Assembly (NCBI GenBank): GCA_019188255.1
Contig: JAETXT010000016.1
Location: 1 to 64,000 of the forward strand
Length of the DNA stretch: 64,000 bases
DNA from: Verticillium longisporum
Taxonomy: Eukaryota; Ascomycota; Sordariomycetes; Glomerellales; Plectosphaerellaceae
Direction: 5' to 3'
Shown here: in pieces, positions 47,542 to 57,677 of the stretch
Position numbering within the stretch: the stretch's first letter is position 1
How the letters are laid out: each line of letters begins with the position of its first letter
The notes under the pieces: generated by a model
What the model saw: the letters and a program-made list of their open reading frames with translations, nothing else
Database searches by the model: none
What the model was told of the DNA's origin: nothing
Position numbers and translations under genes: made by a program

Positions 47542-49829
47542 GGTGGGCGGCGCGGTGAAGTGACCGGCTTGGATAATGGATATGTCTCGATGATGTGACT
47601 TCGTCATCAAGAGGATGAAAGAGGGGGTGATAGGAATGAGAGATGAAGAGGAGATGTTGCTGGCTTGAGGAGAGCAACAAAAGTCATCCCTCAACCACGC
47701 TGACGAGGGCTCTTAAATAGTCGTAACGACCACGCCGAGCCCTCGCATCCCCACGAGACCTCAACGTGAATCCCCCTACCTTCCTTGATGGGACGGACCG
47801 TCTGACGGCCGCTGTTGAGTCAACGAAGGGTCTTCCGGATCGAGGAATGGAGTGCGCGGAGACGGCATCCCTTGGCCCTGCTTGGTCGATGAGGTCGCAT
47901 CGACAACAGCTCCGTGCGTGATTAACGCGGTCCGCCTCGTCTGCAGACAGCTTGGCTAGGGTCTCGGTGACCTTCTCCTTGGAGTCCACATCGGCGATGC
48001 AGTGATGTGATGGTGCGTTGAGGGTACAGATGAGCTAGGGTTCGAGGCATGTATCAACGAACTGTTCTTGAAAGATAGAAAGGCTTTCGGCCGTCGTCAT
48101 TGGTCGCGACCCCTGCTGCTTCTGATTGATGCATGCTCGTTCGACACGCGAGGGATGATATCTCTGTCCTGATGGGCAAATAGGTCGTGGTTGGCGAGGT
48201 AGCGTCGTCAGCCTAGCGGAAGGTCTGACACCTCAAACGGTCCGTTGAGGACCGCTGGTGCGGCCACGCGTGTCGACGAACGACTGGTCGGAAAAGGGCC
48301 TGCCCAACGGCCACGGGCTGCTGAAAAGTTGGTCTGAAGTTGGCAGGGAGTGGAAAGGGTCCAAGACAAGACGAACTGATCTGGCGGGGATCAGCACCGG
48401 AAAGATCCCGGCGTTGCTCTGCAGTCCCTCCCGGGTGGGAGGAGGTAAGACTTGATGGCCCTGTCCATCGGCGGGCTATTCGCTGTCACCCTCAAAAGGG
48501 AAGGAGCCATGACGGATGTTGGGAATGTCATTGTCGTCCAGTTGGGGCGGCACGGGTTGACCTGAATCAGACAGGTCGTGGTACTCGCGACATTCGTCTG
48601 CACGAAGGCGTCTGCGGTTGTGGGCTGACAGATGGCTTACCAACAGCACTGCATGTTGCGAAGAAGGTGGTGATGCGGCGGTCATTGTTCGTCAGCCCGG
48701 CCACGGTGGGAGACGGTCAATCTACGAGCGCCCCGGATAGCCGCGAGTGGTGCGATTACCCCGCGACTCGATGATCGCCGTGAGGGACCCTCCTGCAGGG
48801 GCAATGCCGACGTGGGAGCGAGCGTGCGTTCGGGCAGGCAGTGAAGCTAGCATCCCGCATCGCAGCGGCGCTGGGCATTTCGGCGAAACTCAGAGAGGCT
48901 GCAGGATCTGAGAGGGCCCAGCAAGGTTGCGGGTGACTTGGAGAAGCGCCTCGGATGGGTCGCTCCGCGTCCCTTTGGACGCAATTGCCGCTACGCGTCA
49001 AGGCAACGGTGCAACCAATTCGTGACAGGTTTAATGACTGCCGGGGGTGGAGGAATGCGAAGACTGGCCGAATCGGCCCAATCCAGCTTCGAGTTTCGAG
49101 GGAGCTTCCAGAGTCTGGCCCGGGTCGCCATCCGCACAGATCATGAGATGATGGCCAGCACGGTCGTCCACCAGCAAGCACCCTTTGTTCACCCTGTCCC
49201 TTTTTTCCCGCCGGGAAGCGGGGAGGAGGGGCGGCACAGCTTCGGAACGTCGTACCAAGATGGCGAGCGGATGATCATCGCTGATGTTTTGCCTGAACAG
49301 GACGCGACGGCTGCCTTGGGCACCGGATGTAACTCCGACGTCGTGCATGAGGTTGCACGCCGCGCAACGACGAGCAGGTTTGTCGACTCCCAACGTGAAC
49401 TGAACACCAGAAAGACGCCGTATCCGCAGCAGCGTTGATCCCGCGACGATGGCTCAGGAAGAACTGCTGTCTTCAACCCTCGTGTCGCAGTGTCCACACG
49501 TGTGGTTACACGTGGGGTTCGTCGCGGCCAATTCCAACTGCTGATCCATTCTGGACGGGCCAGGAGATGGGAGAGCTATCGATCAATCAGCCAGCGTGAT
49601 CAGCTCCCTTGAATGGGGAACTTTGGGGGTATTTGAGGGACGTTGTCGCCCGGATCCTGTTCCCCGGGTGATGGTTCCAGCACAATTCGCCCTTCTCAGC
49701 TGGAGATTGACATTTGGGAATCCAGCCCGGCTTGCTTGCTTTTTCTTGACTCCCGCCTCGTTGCCCTTTCGACTCAGCTTTTTTTCCCCCTTCCCTTCAT
49801 CATTTCTCATCGCCGCACGTTCCACGACC
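47542..49829. other. Divergent promoter region (TmpL / enoyl-CoA hydratase)
   Basis: 2.3 kb between two divergent genes. The frames at 48340-48774 and 48938-49438 have no motif and are shadowed on the other strand. CT-rich DNA (49735-49829) leads into the hydratase ATG. No RNA gene or repeat is seen. Confidence 0.5.
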
Positions 49830-51133
49830 ATGACGGAGGGAGTCGCCATCAGCTCACCTCGCCCGGCCACGACGCCGGTGGTCGTCCTCGCGTCGACGCC
49901 GGCGGATGGAGTCAGGGTGCTGGCGCTGAATCGTCCGTCCAAGCGCAATGCGCTGTCGCAAGAGCTGATTGACGTGTTCCTTGGCCATCTCAGGGCGGCA
50001 TCGGCAGACGATAGCGTTCGTGTCATCATCGTGACAGGGAGCAGCAGCTTTTTCTGCGGTAAGGCGGGCAGGCAGACATGGAGATTGTCATGTCTCACCA
50101 TCTGGCCCCGCCACTGCGTTGTCACAGCTGACATGTCAATCAGCGGGTGCGGACATTAAGGAGATTTCTGCGCTCGGTGCTGAAGAAGCGCGTCAACGGC
50201 GGTATCTCGAGGATCTCTGCACAGGGATGCGTGGGGCGCGCAAGCCCTTGATTGCCGCTGTCGAGGGCATGGCGGTAGGTGGCGATCAGGCGGCGGCATC
50301 TATTGATCATGTATTGATCATGGGGGCACATGAGGCTAACGAGCGGTGTGATTCCCTGACAGCTCGGCGGTGGGTTCGAACTAGCATTGATGGTACGTGA
50401 TCCTCGAACGAGGGGAGAAGAGGGGAGAGAGACGAGGAAGGACGAGGTCATGTCAACGATGTCTGAGACGCGCGCGATGTGCTGAGGTTGAGAAGGTGCG
50501 CTAATGTGGATCCCGATTGGTACAGTGCGATCTCATTTTCGCTGCACACGGCAGTCGCTTCGGGCTCCCGGAGGTCACAATCGGCCTGCTGCCCGGTGCA
50601 GGGGGCACCCAGAGGTTGACGAACGCCATGGGTAAATTTAGAGTAAGCTTTGTTGTTGCGCGTTGCGCGCATCGGCAGACGGCCACGTTTCTGATTCTGA
50701 CCACGACGACAGGCCATGAAGATGATCCTGTTAGGCGCACCCATCCCAGCCTCCGAGGCCCTCGACGCCGGTCTCGTGGCCGCGCTGTTTGACGACGGCC
50801 AAGTGCTCGACAACGTTCTCGCCGTCGCCCAACGCCTGGCCAGCTCGAGCCGGATTGCATTGTCTCTGGCCAAAGAATCCATCTGCAGAGGTACGCAACC
50901 TGCTCCTTTGTGTTCCCGTCCCGCCTTGCCCCGGACCGCGTCCCCGGGCCCGAGGGGGTTCCACAAGATGTTGACTTGTCCCGAAACACCGAGCTCACAG
51001 GAATGCAGCCGATGATTTGGGTCGCGACGACGATTTTGAGCGAAGCCTCTATTACTATTCATTCGGCACGCGGCACAAGACCGAAGGCGTGGCAGCATTT
51101 CTGGGCAAGCGAAGCCCCGAGTGGCCGAATTAA
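49830..51133 (+). CDS. Enoyl-CoA hydratase (crotonase family)
   Basis: Adds water to 2-enoyl-CoA in fatty-acid or branched-chain amino-acid breakdown. Six exons: 49830-50058, 50144-50274, 50363-50392 (30 bases), 50526-50642, 50713-50890 and 51009-51133, giving 269 residues with all phases consistent. The oxyanion-hole segment AGADIKEI is created by splicing intron 1. LGGGFELAL (Glu126) is formed by the 30-base exon. FGLPEVTIGLLPGAGGTQRL supplies the second catalytic Glu146. Both acid residues of active hydratases are thus present. Length is typical. The C-terminus (SPEWPN) has no peroxisomal SKL-type signal. The N-terminus is not clearly a mitochondrial presequence, so location is open. In intron 4 a nearer donor (50632) would break the frame, and the one at 50643 fits. 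It is divergent from the TmpL-like gene. Confidence 0.93.
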
Positions 51134-51666
51134 GGTTCGTCAGGGGTCAACACCGGCAAGGAAAGGGGCGCAGACCGGGTTCATGGGTGTCACTCGACGC
51201 ACTGCCGAGTCAGTGCGTGCCCTGTCAGGAGCATCCTGTCAGGAGCATCATTAATCAGGAACCCGATTTACCTATACATTCATCTTTCCGAGGAATGTGA
51301 CGTGGGGATCAATTGGTATTGCCAACCTCATCGTGGTGGGGGCGCCGTGGGATGTGGTCCGGATGACAACATGGCAGGCACTCACTATTTTCACTTTCGG
51401 TCAGGACCTCGAATGTTTGCACACCAAATTTCGCTTTCGCTTTCCTCTGGTGCTATCTATCTACCTATCTACCTGTCTATCCATCTATCCATCTACCTAC
51501 GCCGAAGCCATGACGTATCCCCGAGGGCAAACATGAGACAAAGGAAAACGGTAAAATGAGTGATTCGGACACAACACGTAACACAAAGACTCAATGAAAA
51601 ACCTAGGGAATGTGTTCTCAGCCACGCATCTGGCACGTGAGCTTCCGTGAATCTGCAGCATTGCGC
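51134..51666. other. Convergent intergenic region
   Basis: 533 bases between the 3' ends of the hydratase and the small minus-strand gene. It contains a CTAT/CATC microsatellite at 51454-51500 and nothing else recognisable. Confidence 0.6.
51454..51500. repeat. CTAT/CTAC/CATC tetranucleotide microsatellite
   Basis: Imperfect tandem tetranucleotides (CTAT, CTAC, CTGT, CCAT) over about 47 bases in a non-coding position. Confidence 0.85.
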
Positions 51667-52221
51667 TTAGTGCTCGCTGTTCTCCAGGTCAGAGCCACGA
51701 AGGAACACATGGTCATCCTCGAAGGTCACCCCATCAGGAGTGGCAGGCCGTTCCTCGGGCTGTTTTCCGTGCTGCTGGAAGCTTTGCGACGGCCAGTGGG
51801 GGTCCCAGGGGCTCGAGACCGATCCAGTTGCCGCGCGCACAAAGGCTGAAGGGTGACTGTTCTCACGGGAACCCAGAGAAGCGTCGACACTACGCATCTG
51901 GGGCTTTTGATCAGAGTTGATGCCGCTCGAGCCCGGAGGCTTAGTGGATCCGTCCTTGGGCAGCGACATGTCATTGTGAAGAGGCTCGAGACTGGGTCCA
52001 TCGGCACGCTCCACGCAGAGATAGGGAGCGGTTACGTAGACGACTTGACCGGGTACAAAGTAAGCAGGAACCGGGGCGTCCGGAATCTTGGTCAGTTCTT
52101 CGACATTTGCGCCATGGGTGGTCGCATCATAAACGGTGTCAAGATGAGCGCTCATAGACCGGCCAGGGGTGAACGTCGCAGAACGCGGGTCGAGCTGCTT
52201 GCGAGTACTATCTTGCGGCAT
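51667..52221 (-). CDS. Small hypothetical protein (184 residues)
   Basis: An ATG-started, uninterrupted minus-strand frame ending TAA. I do not recognise it. It is hydrophilic, with Pro, Ser, Asp and His throughout. A short hydrophobic stretch (VPAYFVPGQVVYVTAPYL, about 51-68) is too weak for a membrane helix. There is no signal peptide and no cysteine-rich pattern. The plus-strand frame over the same DNA is shorter (51853-52269). Support is only frame length and a sensible position with its own upstream region, so the call is moderate. It could be a fungal-specific orphan. Confidence 0.5.
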   Translation of the reverse strand: MPQDSTRKQLDPRSATFTPGRSMSAHLDTVYDATTHGANVEELTKIPDAPVPAYFVPGQVVYVTAPYLCVERADGPSLEPLHNDMSLPKDGSTKPPGSSGINSDQKPQMRSVDASLGSRENSHPSAFVRAATGSVSSPWDPHWPSQSFQQHGKQPEERPATPDGVTFEDDHVFLRGSDLENSEH

Positions 52222-53105
52222 GATCTCAATCTTGGGATGGGTGTCTTGATGTGGTGCAATGGGAGCTAGCTATGGTCTTTGCAGGTGAGCTTAGTCTATG
52301 TGACGGGTGCGGATGCTTGATGTGTGTGTGTGTGTGGTGAGTGGCTACATAGAAGAGCGTGGTTTGCAGGAGGTTGCTGCCATGGTCTTATATCAAACTT
52401 GGCTGACGTGCTGACCTCGGACACTTTCACTGTGCGCATGTTGACAACTTGTAAGTGAATGATTTCAAGGAACAGAACGTTGGTCGTCAGATTCAATGAC
52501 AAAGTTCATTGTTCAGCTATTGAACTCAGATCTCTCTCCTTCAGAGACCTTCGGGCAGGGTCATGAACCGTAGAATAATGCAGTCTGTCACGTACGTTCA
52601 TTTCTCATACATTTGAGAACATGTGAGCTACACGGAACAAAGCAATCGTGTCGGACTCCCTCGTACAAGTCTATCAATCTTTATAAATTGCACAATTCAT
52701 TGTTTAGACCCAGACTCTGAACAAACAAACACTGAAATTCCTTGAAGAACATGATCATTGTGGGTTACCCAGTCCGTTTCCGTATTGGAGGAGCGGTGCC
52801 ATGTGTTGTAAAAGTGCGCTCTTGGGCTCAAGTGCGCCGCATAAGAAGATGATCACGAGTAAGACAGACTGAGATTTGGCACCAGGAAAGCATGTGTGAA
52901 TGATTGCATGCAGGCCATGCTTGGGAGCTAAAGGGATATGGTCTGAATTCCTTTTCCCCGCTATATCCAGTCTCGTCTCCATAACTCCACCTTTCGGCGC
53001 CTTTGCATGGAAACCCAGTTGAGCTCCTCCAAACCAGGGGTTCAGACCATTCGGTTGTCTTCCGACGGTGCTCGTCATCATTCTGTGACGAGAGCATCCA
53101 TGCGC
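52222..53105. other. Gene-free stretch
   Basis: About 0.9 kb between the small hypothetical gene and the 3' end of the AA9 gene. A (TG)n run lies at 52321-52336. Nothing else is recognised. Confidence 0.55.
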
Positions 53106-54117
53106 TTAACAGGTAAAGACCTTGGGCCCAGGGACGGGATACGTTTTTTCTGATTCGCAGTCAGCAGACGCATCGAAACTGGAACGGGCTCTGATGGGGA
53201 ATACTTACGTCCGATGTAAGAGTTGTAGACAACACCGGGATCCGTCTTGGTGTACGCGCCGGGGAAGCTGACAAGCCCAGTGGGGTTCGCAGTGCCAGAG
53301 CCCGACACCTGGAGCTGGAAGCAGCTGGGGTAGAACTGGGCTCCAGGGTAGGAGAAGGCAGCGTGCAAGGCGATGAGCTCGTGGCGGACGAGGTAGTATC
53401 CAGGTGCCAGGCACTGGGGAATGTTGAACTTGTAGCCACTGTTGCCGCTGACCATTAAGGGGGCCTGTCGGTGAACGTTAGTGATGGGCTAGCAAAAGAA
53501 GAGAGAGGACGCCACGTACAGCACCCCAGACACCGTTGACCAGACCCTGCTCATGAACCTTGAACCACACAGCCCTATCTCGTCAGCACATGCCCGCAGG
53601 GGCACACGATTTCTCGACTTACTGCGTGCCGGGAAGCCAGTTGTTACACCCAGAAGCAGGGCAACGCGCCATGTAGGTCACGGTTGGGCCGACGTGAGAG
53701 TCAGGCCACAGGGTCCACTTGAGGGTGACCTGAGAGCCAGCAGCAGCAGGAGCGTGCAGCTTGGCGGGCGCCGAGCCCGAGATGCCACCTGCGGTCCATC
53801 CACCGCATTGAAGATCGATCAGACTGACATCTTCAATGGGTCCATTTCCCTCCACGCGACGCGAGATACGATCGGGCTAGTCTTGTCTTAGATGGTGTAT
53901 AGGTTTCTTGCGGCCTCTGGTGACTTACGGCGGGGTTCATGTAAGGGTCCTGGTAGGGCTGCACACGAAACAGTCAGTCCAGCTGAGACGAAACAGACTG
54001 CAGTGCTAGACAGACCTGGTAGAACTGGTAGTTCTGGCCACCGATGACTGCAGTGTCGACGTAGCCATGGGCAGAGACAACTGCAGCAGTTGCAAGGATA
54101 GTTGCGAGGAGCTTCAT
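53106..54117 (-). CDS. AA9 lytic polysaccharide monooxygenase (secreted)
   Basis: A copper-dependent oxidase that cleaves cellulose or related beta-glucans outside the cell. Six exons: 54117-54016, 53958-53929 (30 bases), 53876-53623, 53574-53520, 53464-53209 and 53149-53106. Introns are 48-59 bases and the product is 246 residues. The signal peptide MKLLATILATAAVVSA is cut before His17, which becomes the N-terminal His of the copper brace. The second ligand is His105 in WPDSHVGPTVTYMA. The likely axial Tyr is Y192 in QFYPSCFQLQV, with Gln197 beside it. Paired cysteines (C68, C116, C165, C195 and the C-terminal one) fit AA9 disulphides. The last exon gives YPVPGPKVFTC, a common AA9 ending, and there is no cellulose-binding module. 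It is the last host gene before the RIP-degraded block. Expression is probably induced on plant material (family knowledge). Confidence 0.95.
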
Positions 54118-55330
54118 GATGCCGGATGAGATGGAGTTTTCCCTATGGTACGCTATGCTGGTGAAGATCCTTGCCTCAAGAAATCTGCGGAGAGCCTTCC
54201 ATTTATATGCAAAATCTTCATCCCCACAGAGAAATGCCTATCTGCGTGACTCGAAGAAGTTGCCAAGACTGCTTGTCGGTTCGCGGAAGAGTATGGTCCG
54301 TCACAAGGGAGCACAGTCTAACTGAGGACTTGGGACATGCAGTACAAGGGCCCGCTCATATATGAGAGGGCGTCAAAACGGTCTGGGTGTTGCTAGTATG
54401 CGAATCCAAATGACATCTAGCGAAGCCTCATGACTGCTTCCAGGCTCGAGGCTGATCTGGCGAGTCCAGATAGCTGCATTCGGGAGGTGGTAGAAGGATG
54501 GAAATGTCAGGAGACATCGACTTCTTCATCCAGACACTTCTCTCGTTGTGTTTCTTGGCCCAGAACGTCGATCCAGAGGTCGACCAAGATCTGAGGACCT
54601 GCAATGGTGCACTGCCACGGGGCTCGATCCATGTACCCCGCGTTCATACCAGGTTTAGAGACCAACATCCCCCAGTCATGGCGGCACTTAATTAATTAGA
54701 ATCACCGGGTGGACGTTTCAGCACGCGGGAATCCCGCCTTTCCCGACCACTGCATATTGCGCACCAATACAATGTGTCAGCACGTTGATGACCGTATCGC
54801 ATCTAAGCCGGTAGTGTACCCTCCGATGGACCTGGGTGCCCGATCGAGGTGGCTGCAAGCGGATTGAGGCCGCATGATTGGCCAAATGCACATATGGACA
54901 CTCCAGAGCGATTTGCAGTAATTGTAGAGCCGACAAGAATAACTCTGGCCTGCCAAAAGGGCTGCGAGCGCATTTGAGCTTGCGAAGGAGTGTGAAAGAA
55001 ACTTCACTCGACAGCCTGTCGCTAAGCAGCCAGGAGAGTGCCCGTCCAATTGCCAAGAGGTCTTTACAACTCAAAGAAATTGTCATGCTTCCCGTCGTGG
55101 CTTTGGATGGACAGGATTGCCTTTTTCGAGTGTGGCTATATCGCAATGAGTCCTCCTGTGTCTACCTAGGTTCCAACTTGATCAGAGACCCACAGCTCGC
55201 AAAAGTCCAACATTCGTCCACTGAAGAACGATTGGCTCTCTGTTAGGTAAAACCAAGACCCAGAACTTGCCAAGGGACAGTCTGGTGCAGAAGACCTGGC
55301 GCAGAGGGCGGGCGACCTGGTGCTAGAAGG
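54118..55330. other. AA9 promoter side and transition to AT-rich DNA
   Basis: 1.2 kb with only short motif-less frames. Composition shifts sharply to AT-rich DNA at about 55330. No gene is supported. Confidence 0.5.
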
Positions 55331-55734
55331 TAAGGGTAGGCTTAGGAATACCTAAAGATTTTGACCTATTAGGTACCTAGAGGCTTAGCGTAAAAACCTA
55401 AACCCGCCTAAAACCTATTACTCTACTACCTAAATAGGTTTTAGGCTTAAATAGGCTACCTAAAAGAAAACCTAAACCTAAATAAGTAGTAGGGCTTAGG
55501 TAATTTTAGGTTATATAATATAATAATATTAATATAATAATATAGGCTATTATAGAGTCTAGGGAATATTATCTAATAAACCTATATTCTTTCCTAGAAA
55601 GTAGTTTAATAATAGAAGGAAGGAATATAAAGTATAAATTATTTAAATATCTAAACTATTATTTAGATTAGAATTTAAGAATAAATAAGCTTAATAATTA
55701 TAATTAAATTAAACTTTAATAAATTAATAATAAT

Positions 55735-55798
<64 letters not shown>

Positions 55799-55814
55799 GC
55801 TATAATAATAGTAA
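55331..55814. repeat. AT-rich RIP-degraded DNA, left of the transposon
   Basis: TpA-rich sequence with almost no CpA or TpG (none from 55364 to the transposon border) and no open frame. It ends in a long (ATA)n tract at 55738-55798. It is continuous in character with the block right of the transposon, so the two were joined before insertion. Confidence 0.85.
55738..55798. repeat. (ATA)n microsatellite
   Basis: About 20 ATA triplets, almost perfect, ending 18 bases before the left terminal inverted repeat of the Fot1/Pogo element. Confidence 0.93.
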
Positions 55815-55816
55815 TA

Positions 55817-55866
55817 ACGTAATCCACAAGCGAGTGGTTCACCCAAGCGAGTGGTTCACTTCGCCC
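55817..55866 (+). repeat. Left terminal inverted repeat of Fot1/Pogo element
   Basis: A 50-base arm, reverse complement of 57626-57675 except for two substitutions, with an internal direct repeat of AAGCGAGTGGTTCAC. Confidence 0.93.
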
Positions 55867-55914
55867 GGGCCCACGACCTACACCTGAATTCTACAGATTC
55901 CACCTCCGCCCGCG

Positions 55915-57568
55915 ATGGAGACTCTTTCAAAAGAAGGTCAATTATTCCTTGCTATCCAAGCTATGGACAATGACCCGAACCTAAGCGCCCGGAGTGCTGC
56001 GAGGATCTACACCGTCCCCTTAACGACGCTCCTCCGACGCCAGAAGGGCAAACCCTCCCGACGCGAAAGCCCGCCCAATTCTGCCAAATTAACAGTACTA
56101 GAAGAGAAAACTATTGTCGAATATATCCTTGACCTAGATGCGCGATCTTACCCTCCCCGGTTGGGTGAGGTCGGAGATATGGCGAATCGCCTGCTTGCCG
56201 ACCGTGACGCGCCACGCGTCGGGAAGAACTGGGCCGCAAACTTCGTCAAACGGCAACCAGAGCTCCGGACGCGTTTCTTTCGCAAGTACGACTACAAGAG
56301 GGCCCAATGCGAAGATCCGGACGCGATAAACGCGTGGTTCCGCCTCGTGCATAACATGATCGCCAAGTACGGCATCCAAGAGGCTGACATGTACAACTTT
56401 GACGAGACCGGCTTCCAGATGGGCGTTATCGCCAACGGAATGGTCGTGACCAGTTCGGAAAGACGGTCCAATGTGAAGATGAGGCAGCCAGGCAACCGGG
56501 AATGGGTTACGGTGATCCAGGGCGTTGGCGCGTTGGGTTTCTCCGTCCCGCCGTTCATCGTGGTTTCGGGCAAGTACCACCTCTCGAGCTGGTACCAGGA
56601 CGACGCGATTTCTCGCGACTGGAGAATCGCAACATCTCCAAACGGCTGGACGACGAATGATATTGGTCTGGAATGGATTCGGCATTTTGACAGGCATACA
56701 AAGTCCCGTACTTCGGGCGGTTATCGCCTACTGATCCTGGATGGCCACGAAAGTCACCACTCGGTCGACTTCGAACTCTACTGCAAGGAGAACAACATCA
56801 TCACACTCTGTATGCCTCCTCATTCGTCACATCTACTCCAGCCTCTCGATGTTGGGTGTTTTGGCCCACTAAAGAAAGCATACGGTCGGCAAATCGAGGA
56901 TAGGATGAGGGCGGGTACAACGCACATCAGCAAAGAGGACTTCTTCCCGGCGTTTTCGGCTGCATTTCAGCAAGCAATGACAGAAAAACATCCAGGGAGG
57001 CTTTCGAGGAGCGGGGCTTGTCCCCCATAACCCGGAAACAGTCCTGTCAAAGCTGGATGTGAGGTTGAGGACGACGACGCCTCCGGGGACGTCCCACGGG
57101 GAGCGTGATTCTTGGGTCTCTAAGACGCCCACTAACCTGCTCGAGGCAGGTTCCCAGACTGACTTCATCAAAGGGCGAATCTCACGCCACCAGGGAAGCT
57201 CCCCAACGTCAATTTTAGATGCTGTTGACTATCTTGCGAAGGGGACGCGGGGTGTTATGCACCAGATCGCTCTTTTGAAGTCAGAGGTTATGATCCTTCG
57301 AGAGGAAAATGCTACACTAAGCCGACGCCGGAGGGCCAAAAAGCTACGTCTCCGGGAAGGAGGAAGCATGGCTGTAGGCGAGGGACAGGACAAGATTGCT
57401 CAGAAGGAAGTAGATATCCAGATAAAAGAGGAAACGCTGCAGAACCCGGGTCCCGCGTCGTGGTCCCAGCCGAAGAAACGATGCTGTAGCGTATGCGGGA
57501 AGACCGGCCACAACGCGAGAACTTGTCAGGTAGCTATCTCATCGTCTGCAAAAGACGAGGAGGAGTGA
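55915..57568 (+). CDS. Fot1/Pogo transposase (DDE superfamily), frameshifted
   Basis: Cut-and-paste transposase. The N-terminal psq-type helix-turn-helix (about 8-45) and CENP-B/Tc5-type HTH (about 85-130, MANRLLADRDAPRVGKNW) are followed by a DDE_1 core with D163 (NFDETGF), D276 (LILDGHESH) and D312 (QPLDVG), a DD35D spacing. The frame closes early after MTEKHPGRLS at 57030. Dropping one base of the five-A run at 56984-56988 restores continuity into a frame reading GLVPHNPETVLSKL and running to 57568. The second part has a coiled-coil-like stretch (ALLKSEVMILREENATL) and a CCHC zinc knuckle C-x2-C-x4-H-x4-C near the end. The catalytic triad lies upstream of the break, so a truncated protein would keep the core but lose the tail. 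It is either a sequencing error or recent inactivation. Confidence 0.92.
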
Positions 57569-57625
57569 TTTTAATTGATTTACGGCGTTTGGGTTGAGGT
57601 TTTCCTCGGAATGTTTGTCGGGTCG

Positions 57626-57675
57626 GGGTGAAGTGAACCACTCGCATGGGTGAACCACTCGCTTGTGGATTACGT
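57626..57675 (-). repeat. Right terminal inverted repeat of Fot1/Pogo element
   Basis: A 50-base arm matching the left one in reverse complement. It is followed by the TA target duplication and then immediately by RIP-degraded DNA. Confidence 0.93.
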
Positions 57676-57677
57676 TA

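Larger units (their letters stand above)
55817..57675 (+). mobile_element. Fot1/Pogo-family DNA transposon, 1859 bases
   Basis: Bounded by 50-base terminal inverted repeats: left 55817-55866 and right 57626-57675, starting ACGTAATCCACAAGCGAGTG and differing at only two positions. TA flanks both ends (55815-55816 and 57676-57677), the expected target duplication. Each repeat contains the word AAGCGAGTGGTTCAC (or a one-base variant) twice, probably two transposase-binding sites. Size and layout match Fot1-like elements. The interior has normal CpA/TpG content while both flanks are RIP-degraded. The single gene is frameshifted. Confidence 0.95.

Noticed and set aside
53553..53891. 112-residue plus-strand frame within the AA9 gene
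   Set aside because: Shadow of AA9 exon 3 on the opposite strand.
17755..54117. A single secondary-metabolite gene cluster (dehydrogenase, P450, adenylating enzyme, hydratase)
   Set aside because: The genes are 4-15 kb apart, mixed with unrelated genes, and no core synthase, carrier domain, transporter or cluster regulator is present. The adenylating protein is TmpL-type.
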